42,135 bases of DNA from an uncultured Oscillospiraceae bacterium (GCA_949299455.1 CASGAN010000020.1:1-42135), one strand, 5' to 3'. Positions 31,982 to 40,507 are shown, numbered from the stretch's first letter. Notes: generated by a model not told the origin, from the letters alone. A program made the numbers and translations.

Positions 31982-32538
31982 TTGAGATTGTAAAACAAAC
32001 CATCGAAGAACACACCGGTGAAACATATCGGTTTGAATATCAGACACAGCATTATTTTCATCCTACCGTTACACAGTCAGTCAACGGATTTTCTGTTTCG
32101 TTTGAGCGGTGCGCGTTTGCATCCAAGGAATCCTGCGGATTTGAATCTGCGCTTAATCAGCCGTTTTTAGAAAATCCTTCGCTGTTTTTTGCTTATGACG
32201 AGCAAAAACGTCACATCGGGCTGATTGAATTAAGCCGCGAATCATGGAACAATCGTCTGCGTGTCAGCAACTTACTCGTTTTCCCTTCTGACAGACATCA
32301 GGGAGTGGGAACCATGCTCATGAATACCGCAAAACATATTGCACGTACAGAAGGATTCCGTGGAATTGTTTTGGAAACACAAAGCTGCAACGAAAATGCC
32401 ATTGCATTTTATTTAAAGAACGGATTTTCCTTCATCGGCTGTGATCTATGCGCTTATTCCGATGAGGATATCAAAAAGCATGAGGTTCGCATCGAATTGT
32501 TTTGGAAAACGAATTCGTGCGAACCCCTTTGCGTATAG
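31978..32538 (+). CDS. GNAT-family N-acetyltransferase
   Basis: 186 residues. The acetyl-CoA loop RHQGVGTMLMNTA (around 109-121) and the later NENAIAFYLKNGFSFIGCD are typical GNAT motifs. The overall layout resembles streptothricin acetyltransferases (Sat), but a resistance role is not shown. The start is GTG, coupled to the MGMT-like gene. It faces the glycyl radical enzyme gene end to end with only 13 bases between, and no terminator is visible there. Confidence 0.8.
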   Translation: MIEIVKQTIEEHTGETYRFEYQTQHYFHPTVTQSVNGFSVSFERCAFASKESCGFESALNQPFLENPSLFFAYDEQKRHIGLIELSRESWNNRLRVSNLLVFPSDRHQGVGTMLMNTAKHIARTEGFRGIVLETQSCNENAIAFYLKNGFSFIGCDLCAYSDEDIKKHEVRIELFWKTNSCEPLCV

Positions 32539-32551
32539 TCATTGCAGGCCG

Positions 32552-34744
32552 TTACGCAACACGTGCAATCATCTCGTCCTGCAGTTCTTTGGGCAAATCG
32601 ACAAAATGTGCCGAAACACCCCACAGCCGTACGATCAGGTCTTTATATTTCTCCGGTTCGCGCTGTGCGGCTTTCAGGTCTTCGACATTCAGCACATTCG
32701 GCTGATGCTGCATGCCGCCCTGTTCAAAATAGGTGCGCAGCAGCGTTTTGAATACTTCTTTTCCGCCTGTTCCCTCAAATACCGAGGAATAGTAGTTGAC
32801 CATAACACAGAAATTCCACTGCACGTCAAACGAACAAAGCTTGCTTGCCGATAACAGCGCCGCTGTCGGTCCATTTTGCATCGTGCCGCTTTCCGGCGTC
32901 AGTGTCACCGCCACCGGCGCACCTGCGTATCTGCCTTCCGGTGTCGCCATGAGCGCAGCACCCGTGGGAACAGGATGCGGCTGATGAATGCCGCCTAACT
33001 GCTTGCCGCCTGACGCGGTCTCATACGCTGTCGCCTGTGTTAAACAAAATCCGAGCAGGTCTTTTGCGATCGCATCGACGAAATCGTCGTCATTGCCCCA
33101 TTTGGGTGCGTTCCAAAGCACATGACGCATCACAGACTGCTCCGGTGTCTGGTAGTTATCCACACACGCCTGTACGACGTCCGAAAGCGAATACTGCTTT
33201 TCATCGTAGACGACCTTTTTGATTGCCGCAAGCGAGTTGATCGCTTCGGTCGCGGTGCCGATCATCAGTCCTTTTTCCTTGATCGGATAGCTTTCATACA
33301 CCATATCGACTGCCGCGTCGATGGTGCCGTGATACAACGCGCTCAAATACGGAAGCGGACACATCGGGCTTCTGCCGTACCAATCAATCGGCGCGCCCTG
33401 CTTGATTTCATCAAAATACGCCTGATACTGCCCATCCCGATACAAAAAGAGATGCCGCTGTGCCTTTTGAAACGATGCGTTCATCGAAGCGAGCGTATCG
33501 GAGACTTCTTCTTTAAATGCTTCCATCAGCGATGCAAACGTGTCGAACAAATGTCTGCGCTTTAAAAAATCCATGAGCAGAAAGCTTAAGGACAGCTCGC
33601 CCGATGTGTAAAAATCACTTTTGCCCGGAATGTTGATATCCTGGCAGAGATCGAATCCGTATTGCCGTGCAAGCGGCAGCGGGATCGCTTTCGACAGCTG
33701 CTCAATAAACCGATCGTCGTTATAATAGGAGATGAAATTACATCCGGACACGGTCAGTGCGGCGGCTTTATCCAAAAATTCAGGCGGGTTGACGCTGTTT
33801 ATGCGCAGGTTAAACTCCGGTTCGGGAAGCCGCACCGCGTCGATGGCTTCCAAAAACAGCATAGTCACGTCGTTGACTGCACTGTTTCCTTCACTGTCCA
33901 CGCCGCCCAGCGTTACAACAAGCTGTGCGGCGTATTTATTTAAATACGTTTCCGTGATGTCCACCTGGTCGTACATCTTTAACAGCAGACAGGAAAGCAG
34001 TTCGCGCGCTTCGTCGTGCGGCATATCGCCCAAATACGGATACAAAATCACATCGAGTCTGCCGTAGTTGATAAACTCAAAGCTTTCGATGATCGTGCCG
34101 AGATGTCCAAACCAAAGAAGCTGGACCGCTTCATAAAAATTGTTGGGCGGATTTTTGGAAATCTGCGTACATACCGATGCAATTTTTAAAAGGCGCGCCT
34201 GCTCTTCCCCTTTCGCCTGTGCAGCAAGTGTCTGCGCCTCTTTGGCATACCGGAGAATCAGCGTTTGCAGTCCCTCATAGGCGATTTTCACACTCGAAAG
34301 AAATGCGCGCTGTGCGTCTGTGAGCGTTTCGTCCGCGCTGCGTGCGTTGACACGATCCAAAATACCGCAGATGCCATTCTCCAATAAAATCGAGAAATCC
34401 GGCGTATAGTGCGTCTTATTGACAAAGCTCTGATCGGCGCCGAACTGCGCGATTTCCTCCGCGGTTACATACGGAATCCCGCTGTTTAAATGATAGGCAA
34501 ACCGGTCGTGGCCGTCTTCATTTCCGTCCTGCGGAAAAAACAAGGTCCGTGTGCCGACAATCAGCTCCTGCTCCCCAATGAACACCGGCATTTCTTCAAA
34601 CAGCTTAGAAAGCCCTAACGCCTTGCGCTCCGGAAGGCTTACCGGCACGTCTGCTGTGCAAAAGTCAGATGAAAGCGGTGTGCGTTTGCATTTATTGGCA
34701 CCTGTGAGCGTTTGCTCACGCAAAAATGAAATACGGCTTGTCAT
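32552..34744 (-). CDS. Glycyl radical enzyme of unknown substrate
   Basis: 730 residues of the pyruvate formate-lyase/diol dehydratase superfamily. The radical Gly is G709 in VRLWGVSAHFVDL, near the usual end. The active-site loop that reads GCVEP in dehydratases reads DLCQDINIPGK here (C367, D369), aligned through the preceding YYNDD (340-344) and the following PGK. So the thiyl Cys is kept but the general base is Asp instead of Glu and the Gly is missing. It is shorter than typical dehydratases (about 790-850), mainly at the N-terminus. The dedicated activase follows upstream in the operon. The substrate is unknown; I doubt plain PFL, which has Cys-Cys. Confidence 0.88.
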   Translation of the reverse strand: MTSRISFLREQTLTGANKCKRTPLSSDFCTADVPVSLPERKALGLSKLFEEMPVFIGEQELIVGTRTLFFPQDGNEDGHDRFAYHLNSGIPYVTAEEIAQFGADQSFVNKTHYTPDFSILLENGICGILDRVNARSADETLTDAQRAFLSSVKIAYEGLQTLILRYAKEAQTLAAQAKGEEQARLLKIASVCTQISKNPPNNFYEAVQLLWFGHLGTIIESFEFINYGRLDVILYPYLGDMPHDEARELLSCLLLKMYDQVDITETYLNKYAAQLVVTLGGVDSEGNSAVNDVTMLFLEAIDAVRLPEPEFNLRINSVNPPEFLDKAAALTVSGCNFISYYNDDRFIEQLSKAIPLPLARQYGFDLCQDINIPGKSDFYTSGELSLSFLLMDFLKRRHLFDTFASLMEAFKEEVSDTLASMNASFQKAQRHLFLYRDGQYQAYFDEIKQGAPIDWYGRSPMCPLPYLSALYHGTIDAAVDMVYESYPIKEKGLMIGTATEAINSLAAIKKVVYDEKQYSLSDVVQACVDNYQTPEQSVMRHVLWNAPKWGNDDDFVDAIAKDLLGFCLTQATAYETASGGKQLGGIHQPHPVPTGAALMATPEGRYAGAPVAVTLTPESGTMQNGPTAALLSASKLCSFDVQWNFCVMVNYYSSVFEGTGGKEVFKTLLRTYFEQGGMQHQPNVLNVEDLKAAQREPEKYKDLIVRLWGVSAHFVDLPKELQDEMIARVA

Positions 34745-34758
34745 AAAAATATCCTCCT

Positions 34759-35580
34759 CTATCCGATGGCTCTGCTTTCAAAACACGCCGAAAGACGGTG
34801 AATCGTCTGCGGCGGTATCATTCGTTTTGTTTCATACGGGCAGGTAAGCCCGAGTGTTTCATATTTGCTTTTTCCCAATGTGTGATACGGCATCAGCGTC
34901 ACGCGCTCGATCGTCGGAAACGGTTTAATAAACGCAGCGATTGCTCGCATCTCCTCCTCGGTATCGTTGACATCGGGAATGACGGGAATCCGAATCCATA
35001 CCCGCTTCTTTGCTGCGCACAGCGATTTGAGATTTTCTAAAATCTGCTCGTTGCCCGCACCCGTATACTCCCGGTGCCGCGCGGAATCCATCGGTTTGAT
35101 ATCGTATAAATAGAGATCACAGTATGGAATCGTCTGCTCGAACGCGCGCCACGGAACAAATCCCGCCGTATCAACCGCGGTTGTATAATGCGCCGCTTTT
35201 ACACGCTTGAGCATCCGCGCCACAAATTCCGATTGCAGCAGACACTCCCCGCCGGAAAATGTGACGCCGCCGTCTGTGCCGTAAAAGCACGCATCCGCCA
35301 TGACCGCTTCAAACAGCGCATCTTCCTCCCATACGGTGCCGCACTGTGCAAGCGCCTTGGTCGGGCACCGTTTAACATCCGACAATGTGGGCGGCGACGC
35401 GCACCGTCCGCAGTGGATACACAGCTGTTTTGTGTACTGAAGCTCGATTGCCGGACTGAGTCCCTCCGGATTATGGCACCACGCACAGCGGAGCGAACAG
35501 CCCTTTAAAAAGACAGTCGTCCGGATGCCCGGACCGTCATGCACACAAAACCGCTGAATATCAAACACCGTTCCTGTCAT
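34759..35580 (-). CDS. Glycyl radical enzyme activase (radical SAM)
   Basis: 273 residues. The radical SAM motif C-x3-C-x2-C is at C28, C32, C35 (KGCSLRCAWCHNPEG). An inserted ferredoxin-like cluster has C54, C57, C60 and C72, one cluster rather than the two found in many GRE activases. The GGE motif is in VTFSGGECLLQ. It abstracts H from the Gly of the neighbouring enzyme using SAM. First gene of the two-gene operon; AAGGAG before the ATG; 14 bp to the GRE. Confidence 0.93.
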   Translation of the reverse strand: MTGTVFDIQRFCVHDGPGIRTTVFLKGCSLRCAWCHNPEGLSPAIELQYTKQLCIHCGRCASPPTLSDVKRCPTKALAQCGTVWEEDALFEAVMADACFYGTDGGVTFSGGECLLQSEFVARMLKRVKAAHYTTAVDTAGFVPWRAFEQTIPYCDLYLYDIKPMDSARHREYTGAGNEQILENLKSLCAAKKRVWIRIPVIPDVNDTEEEMRAIAAFIKPFPTIERVTLMPYHTLGKSKYETLGLTCPYETKRMIPPQTIHRLSACFESRAIG

Positions 35581-35651
35581 AGGAAAATTCTCCTTTTTCG
35601 TTTGCTTTTCTAAAAGTCATAATTTCAGCATACAAAATCGTCACTTTATCT

Positions 35652-35692
35652 ATATTCGAGCGCATTGTATCACGAATATTAGCTTTCGTCAA
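35652..35692 (-). promoter_or_regulatory. GRE operon promoter with inverted repeat around -10
   Basis: TTGACG (35692-35687), 17 bases, TACAAT (35669-35664) on the minus strand. ATATTCG (35652-35658) and CGAATAT (35673-35679) flank the -10 box with 14 bases between, so a repressor could block it. Confidence 0.65.
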
Positions 35693-35751
35693 CAGATATC
35701 TTGCATGATTTTTATTTCTTTTGCAACAGAAAAATACCATATTATAAAACA

Positions 35752-35780
35752 AAAAGCCTCACTGTGCAGTGAGGCTTTTA
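35752..35780. terminator. Terminator, probably of the interrupted tRNA
   Basis: A 13-bp perfect stem (AAAAGCCTCACTG and complement) with a 2-base loop, followed on the minus strand by TTTTTGTTTT. It directly follows the 3' end copy of a tRNA, so it was probably the tRNA terminator before the element inserted. Confidence 0.7.
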
Positions 35781-35781
35781 T

Positions 35782-35808
35782 TGGAGCGAATAGCGGGAAT
35801 CGAACCCG
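35782..35808 (-). repeat. att site of element 2: tRNA 3' end copy
   Basis: On the minus strand these 27 bases form the T-arm and acceptor end of a tRNA: CGGGTTCGATTCCCG, then CTATTCGCT and CCA. No anticodon or D-arm lies upstream, so it is a partial copy left at the outer end of an integrated element. The intact tRNA (acceptor GCGAATA, discriminator U) should be at the other end, right of the window. Discriminator U fits Gly, Cys or Thr among others. Confidence 0.8.
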
Positions 35809-35884
35809 TTAAGAGGTCAAAAACGTCATTTTGCATTCAACTGCAAACCCCGATAAATAGGCGTTTTTTGAGTGATTCTCTCAA

Positions 35885-35949
35885 TGCTGTTTCGTCTTTT
35901 TTGGTGCTGTTTCGTAAAAACTACGGTAAAACTACGGCAAACTACGGTA
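35885..35949. repeat. Direct repeats near att (possible integrase arm sites)
   Basis: TGCTGTTTCGT occurs at 35885-35895 and 35905-35915. CTACGG, within (A)ACTACGGTAA-like units, occurs at 35921, 35932 and 35942. Spacings of 20, 11 and 10 bases put the copies on one face of the DNA. Such phased repeats beside an att core are typical arm-type sites. Confidence 0.6.
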
Positions 35950-35980
35950 AAAAAATTCGTTAAAATGAGCGGGTGAAAAA

Positions 35981-36310
35981 ATGAATGGACGGGACTATAT
36001 CATAGCAGCGTTTCGGTATTATGCAGCTGTAGAGAGCAAAAGAGCCGTTCCCAAAACAGCCGCAGAAAAGAAAGACGTGGAAGCCGTTGAACAAACCTTT
36101 TTCATTCTCAGGAAACAAAACAAAGAGCACATTGTAAATGCAGTGAAAGAAATATACTTCCCAGACGCAGGAAAGGCGGCAAAGCGCGAAACCTACGGGC
36201 TGCGTGTAAAGCGTGTGGCGTATGACACACCGACAACAGAAAGAACCGTGTACCGATGGATCAATAAAGCAGTTGAAATCTGTGCGCGCTTCCGAGGTTT
36301 GAGAGTATAA
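35981..36310 (+). CDS. ArpU/RinA-like phage late regulator (tentative)
   Basis: 109 residues, helical and basic. The C-terminus (TERTVYRWINKAVEICARF) is a helix-turn-helix like that of ArpU- and RinA-type phage regulators. These activate late genes such as packaging or capsid genes. It lies ahead of the capsid gene, which fits. A small terminase subunit is an alternative for a short HTH protein at this place. GGGTG lies about 8 bases before the ATG. Confidence 0.5.
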   Translation: MNGRDYIIAAFRYYAAVESKRAVPKTAAEKKDVEAVEQTFFILRKQNKEHIVNAVKEIYFPDAGKAAKRETYGLRVKRVAYDTPTTERTVYRWINKAVEICARFRGLRV

Positions 36311-36337
36311 AACAAAATGAAAAGGAGATCAAACAAA

Positions 36338-36613
36338 ATGCAGAATGAAAAAACAATGGAACTGCTCGACCATTTGCACGAATGGGTGAAAACACAACAG
36401 GAAGAAACATTCTGGGAATATGCAAAGCGGGTGAATCTGCGAATAATGCTGCTCGATCTGCCGCAGGAACAAAACGACGCGTTCATTCATGAAATTGTTT
36501 GCCTTGTGAAAATGGCACAAATGCAAGCGTTCCGGGACGGATTGAAACAAGGACGAGAAGAAGAAAGACAGCAGAACGACTCCGCCGAAGTCCCCCCCAT
36601 TCAGACACCGTGA
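36338..36613 (+). CDS. Hypothetical helical protein (91 aa)
   Basis: Acidic and basic helices from MQNEKTMELLDHL to a charged tail, no recognised domain. Start chosen at 36338 for AAGGAG 11 bases upstream; a frame 7 codons longer would include that site. It follows the regulator by 27 bp and is probably cotranscribed with it. Confidence 0.5.
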   Translation: MQNEKTMELLDHLHEWVKTQQEETFWEYAKRVNLRIMLLDLPQEQNDAFIHEIVCLVKMAQMQAFRDGLKQGREEERQQNDSAEVPPIQTP

Positions 36614-36683
36614 TCGGGTAGTTCCCGACCGGAAAGCAGTAGTAGTCTTTCCTCTCCACGGGCACATGACCCCCTGCCGATCA
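36611..36683 (+). ncRNA. Candidate structured RNA segment
   Basis: TGATCGG (36611-36617) can pair with CCGATCA (36677-36683), closing a region that holds the hairpin GGAAAG/CTTTCC (36631-36652). It overlaps the stop of the previous gene. Downstream to 36876 I see no gene with a start, only a second hairpin (36751-36780, GCTGACCGCCC with GGGCGTTAGC, no T run). The whole 263-bp gap may be a leader of the capsid gene or the scar of lost head genes. Confidence 0.3.
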
Positions 36684-36876
36684 GATTTTCACGGACTTGT
36701 TCGGAGATATCCGGATTTTATCGGAATTATCAAAAAAGCATTTCAAAGCAGCTGACCGCCCAGAAAAAACGGGCGTTAGCCTATAAAAGCAGCCGTTTTC
36801 CCTGTTTAACGTGCGGCGTTACGTAGGCCGGGAGGATTGAAAGCGGAAGCGAGCCAAACAAAAGGATGGTGAACAC

Positions 36877-38694
36877 ATGGACAAAAACAAAGAATTTCGC
36901 TCCTCTAACTGGGAAGCCGGAGAGAGCAACAAAATTTCGGGTTATGCTCTTGTGTTTGAGCAGAGAACCGTTTTATACAGTGACCCGCTCACCGGGTATG
37001 AATACGGCGAGATCATCGACAAAAACGCGCTTATGGATGCAGACCTTTCGGACGTTGTACTGCGATACGATCACCAAGGCCGCGTACTGGCGCGGACGCG
37101 AAACAATTCGCTTTCCCTGTCTGTCGATGAACACGGGCTTTTTATTTCCGCAGATATGAGCGGATCAGAAGAAGCGCGCAGCCTTTACGAAGATGTAAAG
37201 AGCGGGTTGGTTGATAAAATGTCGTTCGCGTTCGTCGCAGCCGGTGAGGAATGGGACGAAACAACGAGAACCCGCAGAATTACAAAGATTTCACGGTTGT
37301 ATGACGTTTCTCTGGTAAGCTTCCCGGCGTATGAACAAACGGAAGTATTCGCACGGAATCAGTTTGAAGCACGCGCAGAAGCCGACAGAAACGAGTACAG
37401 AGCCGCCGAAACACGCAGCATTCTTGCGGATATTGAATCAAGAATGCGCAAATATGACAGCGTGCAGAACGCAGAACCCGAGGATTTCATGACCCGGGAG
37501 GAAGTCAAGAAAGCCAAAGAAAGAAACGCTGCTCTGCCGCTGATTGCCCGCAAAAGAATTGACGAGCGCGACCCGATCTACAGGGAAATGCTCGAAATCC
37601 GTTCCCAGTGGGAAAGCACAGTCGGAAAACATGACGTAAAAAGAGCAAAAGACAATTTGCGCCGGTTCGCTGAGTTGGAAGTAGAGCTGCGCGGCATTAT
37701 CGAAAAAAGGCGAAAAGATGCCGAAGCGGTTGCCAACGGAAACGGCCAAACCATAGAAAAAGCGCCCAAACAAGCGCGCGGAAAGAGGGAGAAAATGGAC
37801 AATATCGAATTAAGAGCATTTCAGAAATACATTTCCACCGGTACAATGAAGAACTTGACAACAGAAGAACGCGCCGGACTGCAAACAAGCGGCGCGGGCG
37901 CTGTCATGCCGGTCGAAATCTTCAATCAGATGATTCGCAACGAAAAATACAGCGATCTTTTAAGCCGTGCAAACGTGATGAACATCACCGGTGCAGGCAC
38001 TGTGAAAGTCCCGATTGCAAGCACCAATACAGCTACATGGAAAACGGAACTTGAAGCCGTGGGCGCCGATGCGCCTACCCTGTCGAGCCTTGACCTTGCA
38101 GGAAAAGAACTGATGCGTGCAATCCAGTACAGCGCAGCAGTGGAGCACATGAGCGCCGCACAGTTTACGGCGTGGATGTCCGACACTTGCGCGGCCGAAG
38201 TGGTCGAAACGCTCGAAAGTACGTTTATCACAGGAAGTGAAGGCACTGCACCGCACAACGGCTTGCAGCACCTCACATGGACACCGAACACAAACGAAGT
38301 CGAAGTTTCCGGCTCAATCACAGCCGCAGACGTGGCAAAAGGCCTTTCCCTGTTGCCGCAGAAGTACGCAAGAAACGCAATTCTGATCATGAACGCAAAC
38401 ACGGCATACAATACTGTGGGACTGTTCAAAGGCACGAATGAATATGCCTATAGCATGGCTGACGGTGCTTCCCACTTCATGAAAAAGGAAATCAATATTT
38501 CCGAATACTGCGCAGACAATGAGATTTACATTGTAGACCCGAAACAGCTTTATGTACGGTTTGCAATGAACCCGGTGATTGAGGTTGACCGTTCGGCCGG
38601 CTTCCTGTCTGCCGCAAATACAATGCGCTGTCTGACCGTGGTAGACTTTGCGTGGAATCCGTCTGCATGCGTGCGCGTGGGCGTTTCCGCATAA
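36877..38694 (+). CDS. Prohead protease/HK97-type major capsid fusion
   Basis: 605 residues. Residues 1-160 are an HK97-type prohead protease with catalytic H66 (RYDHQGRVLART) and S116 (VDKMSFAF), then DVSLVSFPAYEQTEV. A charged helical stretch (about 160-305) resembles a scaffold or delta domain. From about 307 to the end is an HK97-fold capsid protein (GAVMPVEIFNQMIRN, TVKVPIAST). In HK97 itself protease and capsid are separate genes. Codon 307 is an ATG with AGGGAG just upstream (37795), so a 299-residue capsid protein may also be made alone. AAGGATGGTG precedes the first ATG. Confidence 0.88.
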   Translation: MDKNKEFRSSNWEAGESNKISGYALVFEQRTVLYSDPLTGYEYGEIIDKNALMDADLSDVVLRYDHQGRVLARTRNNSLSLSVDEHGLFISADMSGSEEARSLYEDVKSGLVDKMSFAFVAAGEEWDETTRTRRITKISRLYDVSLVSFPAYEQTEVFARNQFEARAEADRNEYRAAETRSILADIESRMRKYDSVQNAEPEDFMTREEVKKAKERNAALPLIARKRIDERDPIYREMLEIRSQWESTVGKHDVKRAKDNLRRFAELEVELRGIIEKRRKDAEAVANGNGQTIEKAPKQARGKREKMDNIELRAFQKYISTGTMKNLTTEERAGLQTSGAGAVMPVEIFNQMIRNEKYSDLLSRANVMNITGAGTVKVPIASTNTATWKTELEAVGADAPTLSSLDLAGKELMRAIQYSAAVEHMSAAQFTAWMSDTCAAEVVETLESTFITGSEGTAPHNGLQHLTWTPNTNEVEVSGSITAADVAKGLSLLPQKYARNAILIMNANTAYNTVGLFKGTNEYAYSMADGASHFMKKEINISEYCADNEIYIVDPKQLYVRFAMNPVIEVDRSAGFLSAANTMRCLTVVDFAWNPSACVRVGVSA

Positions 38695-38718
38695 TGCAGT
38701 CAACTGCACAAATACACA

Positions 38719-38751
38719 AAAAGAGCGGGGAAAACCCGCTCTTTTCTTTTT
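38719..38751. terminator. Bidirectional terminator between capsid and integrase
   Basis: An 11-bp stem (AAAAGAGCGGG and complement) with a 5-base loop and T-rich sequence on each side. It serves the two convergent genes. Confidence 0.8.
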
Positions 38752-38760
38752 GTCCTGCAA

Positions 38761-39921
38761 TTATGAAAGCTTGTGCCCGAGTGCCACGGCGAACAGGTCT
38801 GACACCGCTCGAGCGCGTGAAAAGGTGTGTGCGTAAATGTTCATTGTCGTGCTCACCTGTGAATGCCCGAGTTCAAGCGAAGCCGTTTTCGGATCGATGC
38901 CGCCCATAATCAAAACAGTTGCGTGAAAATGCCGGAACATATGCACCCCGTAATACGGGAGATCATGCCGCTCACAGAACCGTTTCAGCCAGCTGTTGAT
39001 AGCTGTTGCCTGAAGCGGCTCGCCCAGATCGTTGACGAACACCAGACCGGCTTCACGCGTGCCTTTTCTCTCCTGTTCCGCTTCCAGTACGGAGAGAACC
39101 GTGAAAACATCCTCACTGCACATGACGGTTCGTTTTGACTGATCTGTTTTCGGATCATCAAAGAATTTTCCTGTTTCCGGCGTGTAGGAAAGCGCCTGTT
39201 CAACCGAGATCAGATGCCGGGCATAGTCAACGTCACACCACCGAAGCCCGAGCATTTCCCCGCTGCGGAATCCGGTGTAAACCGCAACATAGAAAAACGC
39301 GCGGTATTTTGCAGAAACTTTCGGATCGGTGTCGAGCGCCGAAAGAAACCGTTCCATTTCATCCTGTGTATAGATTTTCTTTTCTGACTGTTTGATTTTC
39401 GGCTTTATCACGCTGTCACACGGGTTTGATTGTATGATTCCCTGCTGAACGGCATAGGAAAGCACCTCAGACAAAAACGAAATATAGTTCCGGATAGTTT
39501 TGTTTGTGAACGCTTCCCCGGTTCGCGGGTTCGCTCCCGGCTGTGCCATGGCTGTGACAAACTGCTGAATCTTCCGCGCCGTCAGCTTCCCGAGCGGCAC
39601 ATGGCCGAGCGCCGGAAAAATGCGTTTTGTGAAATCGCGGTAACTCTTGACCGTCCTCGTTTTCAGTTTGATGGGCGCAATTTCGCGCAAATAGGTTTCG
39701 CAGAACGCTTGAAACTTGACGTTTTTCACCGGTGTTTTGCCTTTACACTGGGATTCAAACAAAACAATTTCCCTTTGCAGATCCTTTTCGTTCTGGGCTT
39801 TGGTCTTGTTCGGGTCAGGATGCCATGTTTTGGCGTGTACAATCGGCTTGCCGTTCGCGTCCAGACCGTCAGAAACAAAAATACGCACATTCCCGTTCTT
39901 ATAAGGTTTAGTCCATGCCAT
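38761..39921 (-). CDS. Tyrosine recombinase (integrase) of element 2
   Basis: 386 residues. A SAM-like core-binding domain is at about 65-165. The catalytic residues are R219 (TGFRSGEMLG), H327 and R330 (HMFRHFHA), H353 (LGHSQVSTT) and Y363 (NIYAHTF). The start at 39921 has GGGGTG upstream. It is 24 bp behind the repressor gene and convergent with the capsid gene. The att site with phased repeats lies 2.9 kb away, beyond the capsid genes, not directly beside it as is usual. Confidence 0.94.
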   Translation of the reverse strand: MAWTKPYKNGNVRIFVSDGLDANGKPIVHAKTWHPDPNKTKAQNEKDLQREIVLFESQCKGKTPVKNVKFQAFCETYLREIAPIKLKTRTVKSYRDFTKRIFPALGHVPLGKLTARKIQQFVTAMAQPGANPRTGEAFTNKTIRNYISFLSEVLSYAVQQGIIQSNPCDSVIKPKIKQSEKKIYTQDEMERFLSALDTDPKVSAKYRAFFYVAVYTGFRSGEMLGLRWCDVDYARHLISVEQALSYTPETGKFFDDPKTDQSKRTVMCSEDVFTVLSVLEAEQERKGTREAGLVFVNDLGEPLQATAINSWLKRFCERHDLPYYGVHMFRHFHATVLIMGGIDPKTASLELGHSQVSTTMNIYAHTFSRARAVSDLFAVALGHKLS

Positions 39922-39945
39922 TACAAGCACCCCGCTTTTTTAGTT

Positions 39946-40476
39946 TTAATCACGCGAAAAATATCTTTCTATCAAGTCACCGTTAAAACAATCATCAGAA
40001 AGTTTGAAACTGTCTATATTCTCTAAAAACCAGTCGCAGCGGTTCATACATCGTTTGACCTCATGCAATATATAATCTTTTGCATATGGATGAAGCGGCG
40101 ATAAATCTTCACTAAACATATCGAAATAAATCCCTTTTTGCTCCGCTTTCATTGAGATTGCATTTAACTGCTTTGAAAAATCTCTTATCATAAATGAAAT
40201 TTCGGGAAATGATAAATATTTTTTATCGGGAGCAGGTTCAGAAGCGCGTTCCATTCGATTCGATATACCCAAAAGCCAATCAAGAGAAATATTAAAATAT
40301 GATGCAATAGAAACTAACGTGCGGATGTCCGGCTCTCTCGTTCCTGTTTCATATCCACTAACTGTGCGAGTAGAAATGTTCACACCCGTTATTTCAGATA
40401 ATTTATGCGCAAGCTGTTCTTGCGTCATAGATGAATTTTGTCGAAGTTCTCGAAGTCTTGTTCCTACAACATTCAT
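39946..40476 (-). CDS. cI-like XRE repressor of element 2
   Basis: 176 residues. An XRE domain covers 1-70 (LRELRQNSSMTQEQLAHKLS, then VSGYETGTREPDI and ISLDWLLG). A helical C-terminal domain without a peptidase motif follows. The start at 40476 is set by GGTGGTGAT. It is divergent from a Cro-like gene across a 126-bp control region that has three similar operators, one in its own promoter, so it should repress both sides. Confidence 0.8.
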   Translation of the reverse strand: MNVVGTRLRELRQNSSMTQEQLAHKLSEITGVNISTRTVSGYETGTREPDIRTLVSIASYFNISLDWLLGISNRMERASEPAPDKKYLSFPEISFMIRDFSKQLNAISMKAEQKGIYFDMFSEDLSPLHPYAKDYILHEVKRCMNRCDWFLENIDSFKLSDDCFNGDLIERYFSRD

Positions 40477-40507
40477 AACATCACCACCAAATTTATAATA
40501 GCGGAAT

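Noticed and set aside
35885-35949. CRISPR-like or iteron array
   Set aside because: Units are only 6-11 bases with 4-9 base gaps; far too short for CRISPR repeats and spacers, and the place beside att fits integrase arm sites better.
35769-35963. 64-codon plus-strand frame over the att region
   Set aside because: It runs through the tRNA fragment and the phased repeats; no ribosome binding site; the peptide reflects the repeats.
36483-36665. 60-codon minus-strand frame before the capsid gene
   Set aside because: It overlaps the gene at 36338-36613 on the other strand, has no ribosome binding site and no neighbours in that direction.
36614-36828. Open plus-strand frame of about 70 codons between the small gene and the capsid gene
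   Set aside because: No start codon or ribosome binding site; Ser/Arg-rich composition; no protein family recognised.
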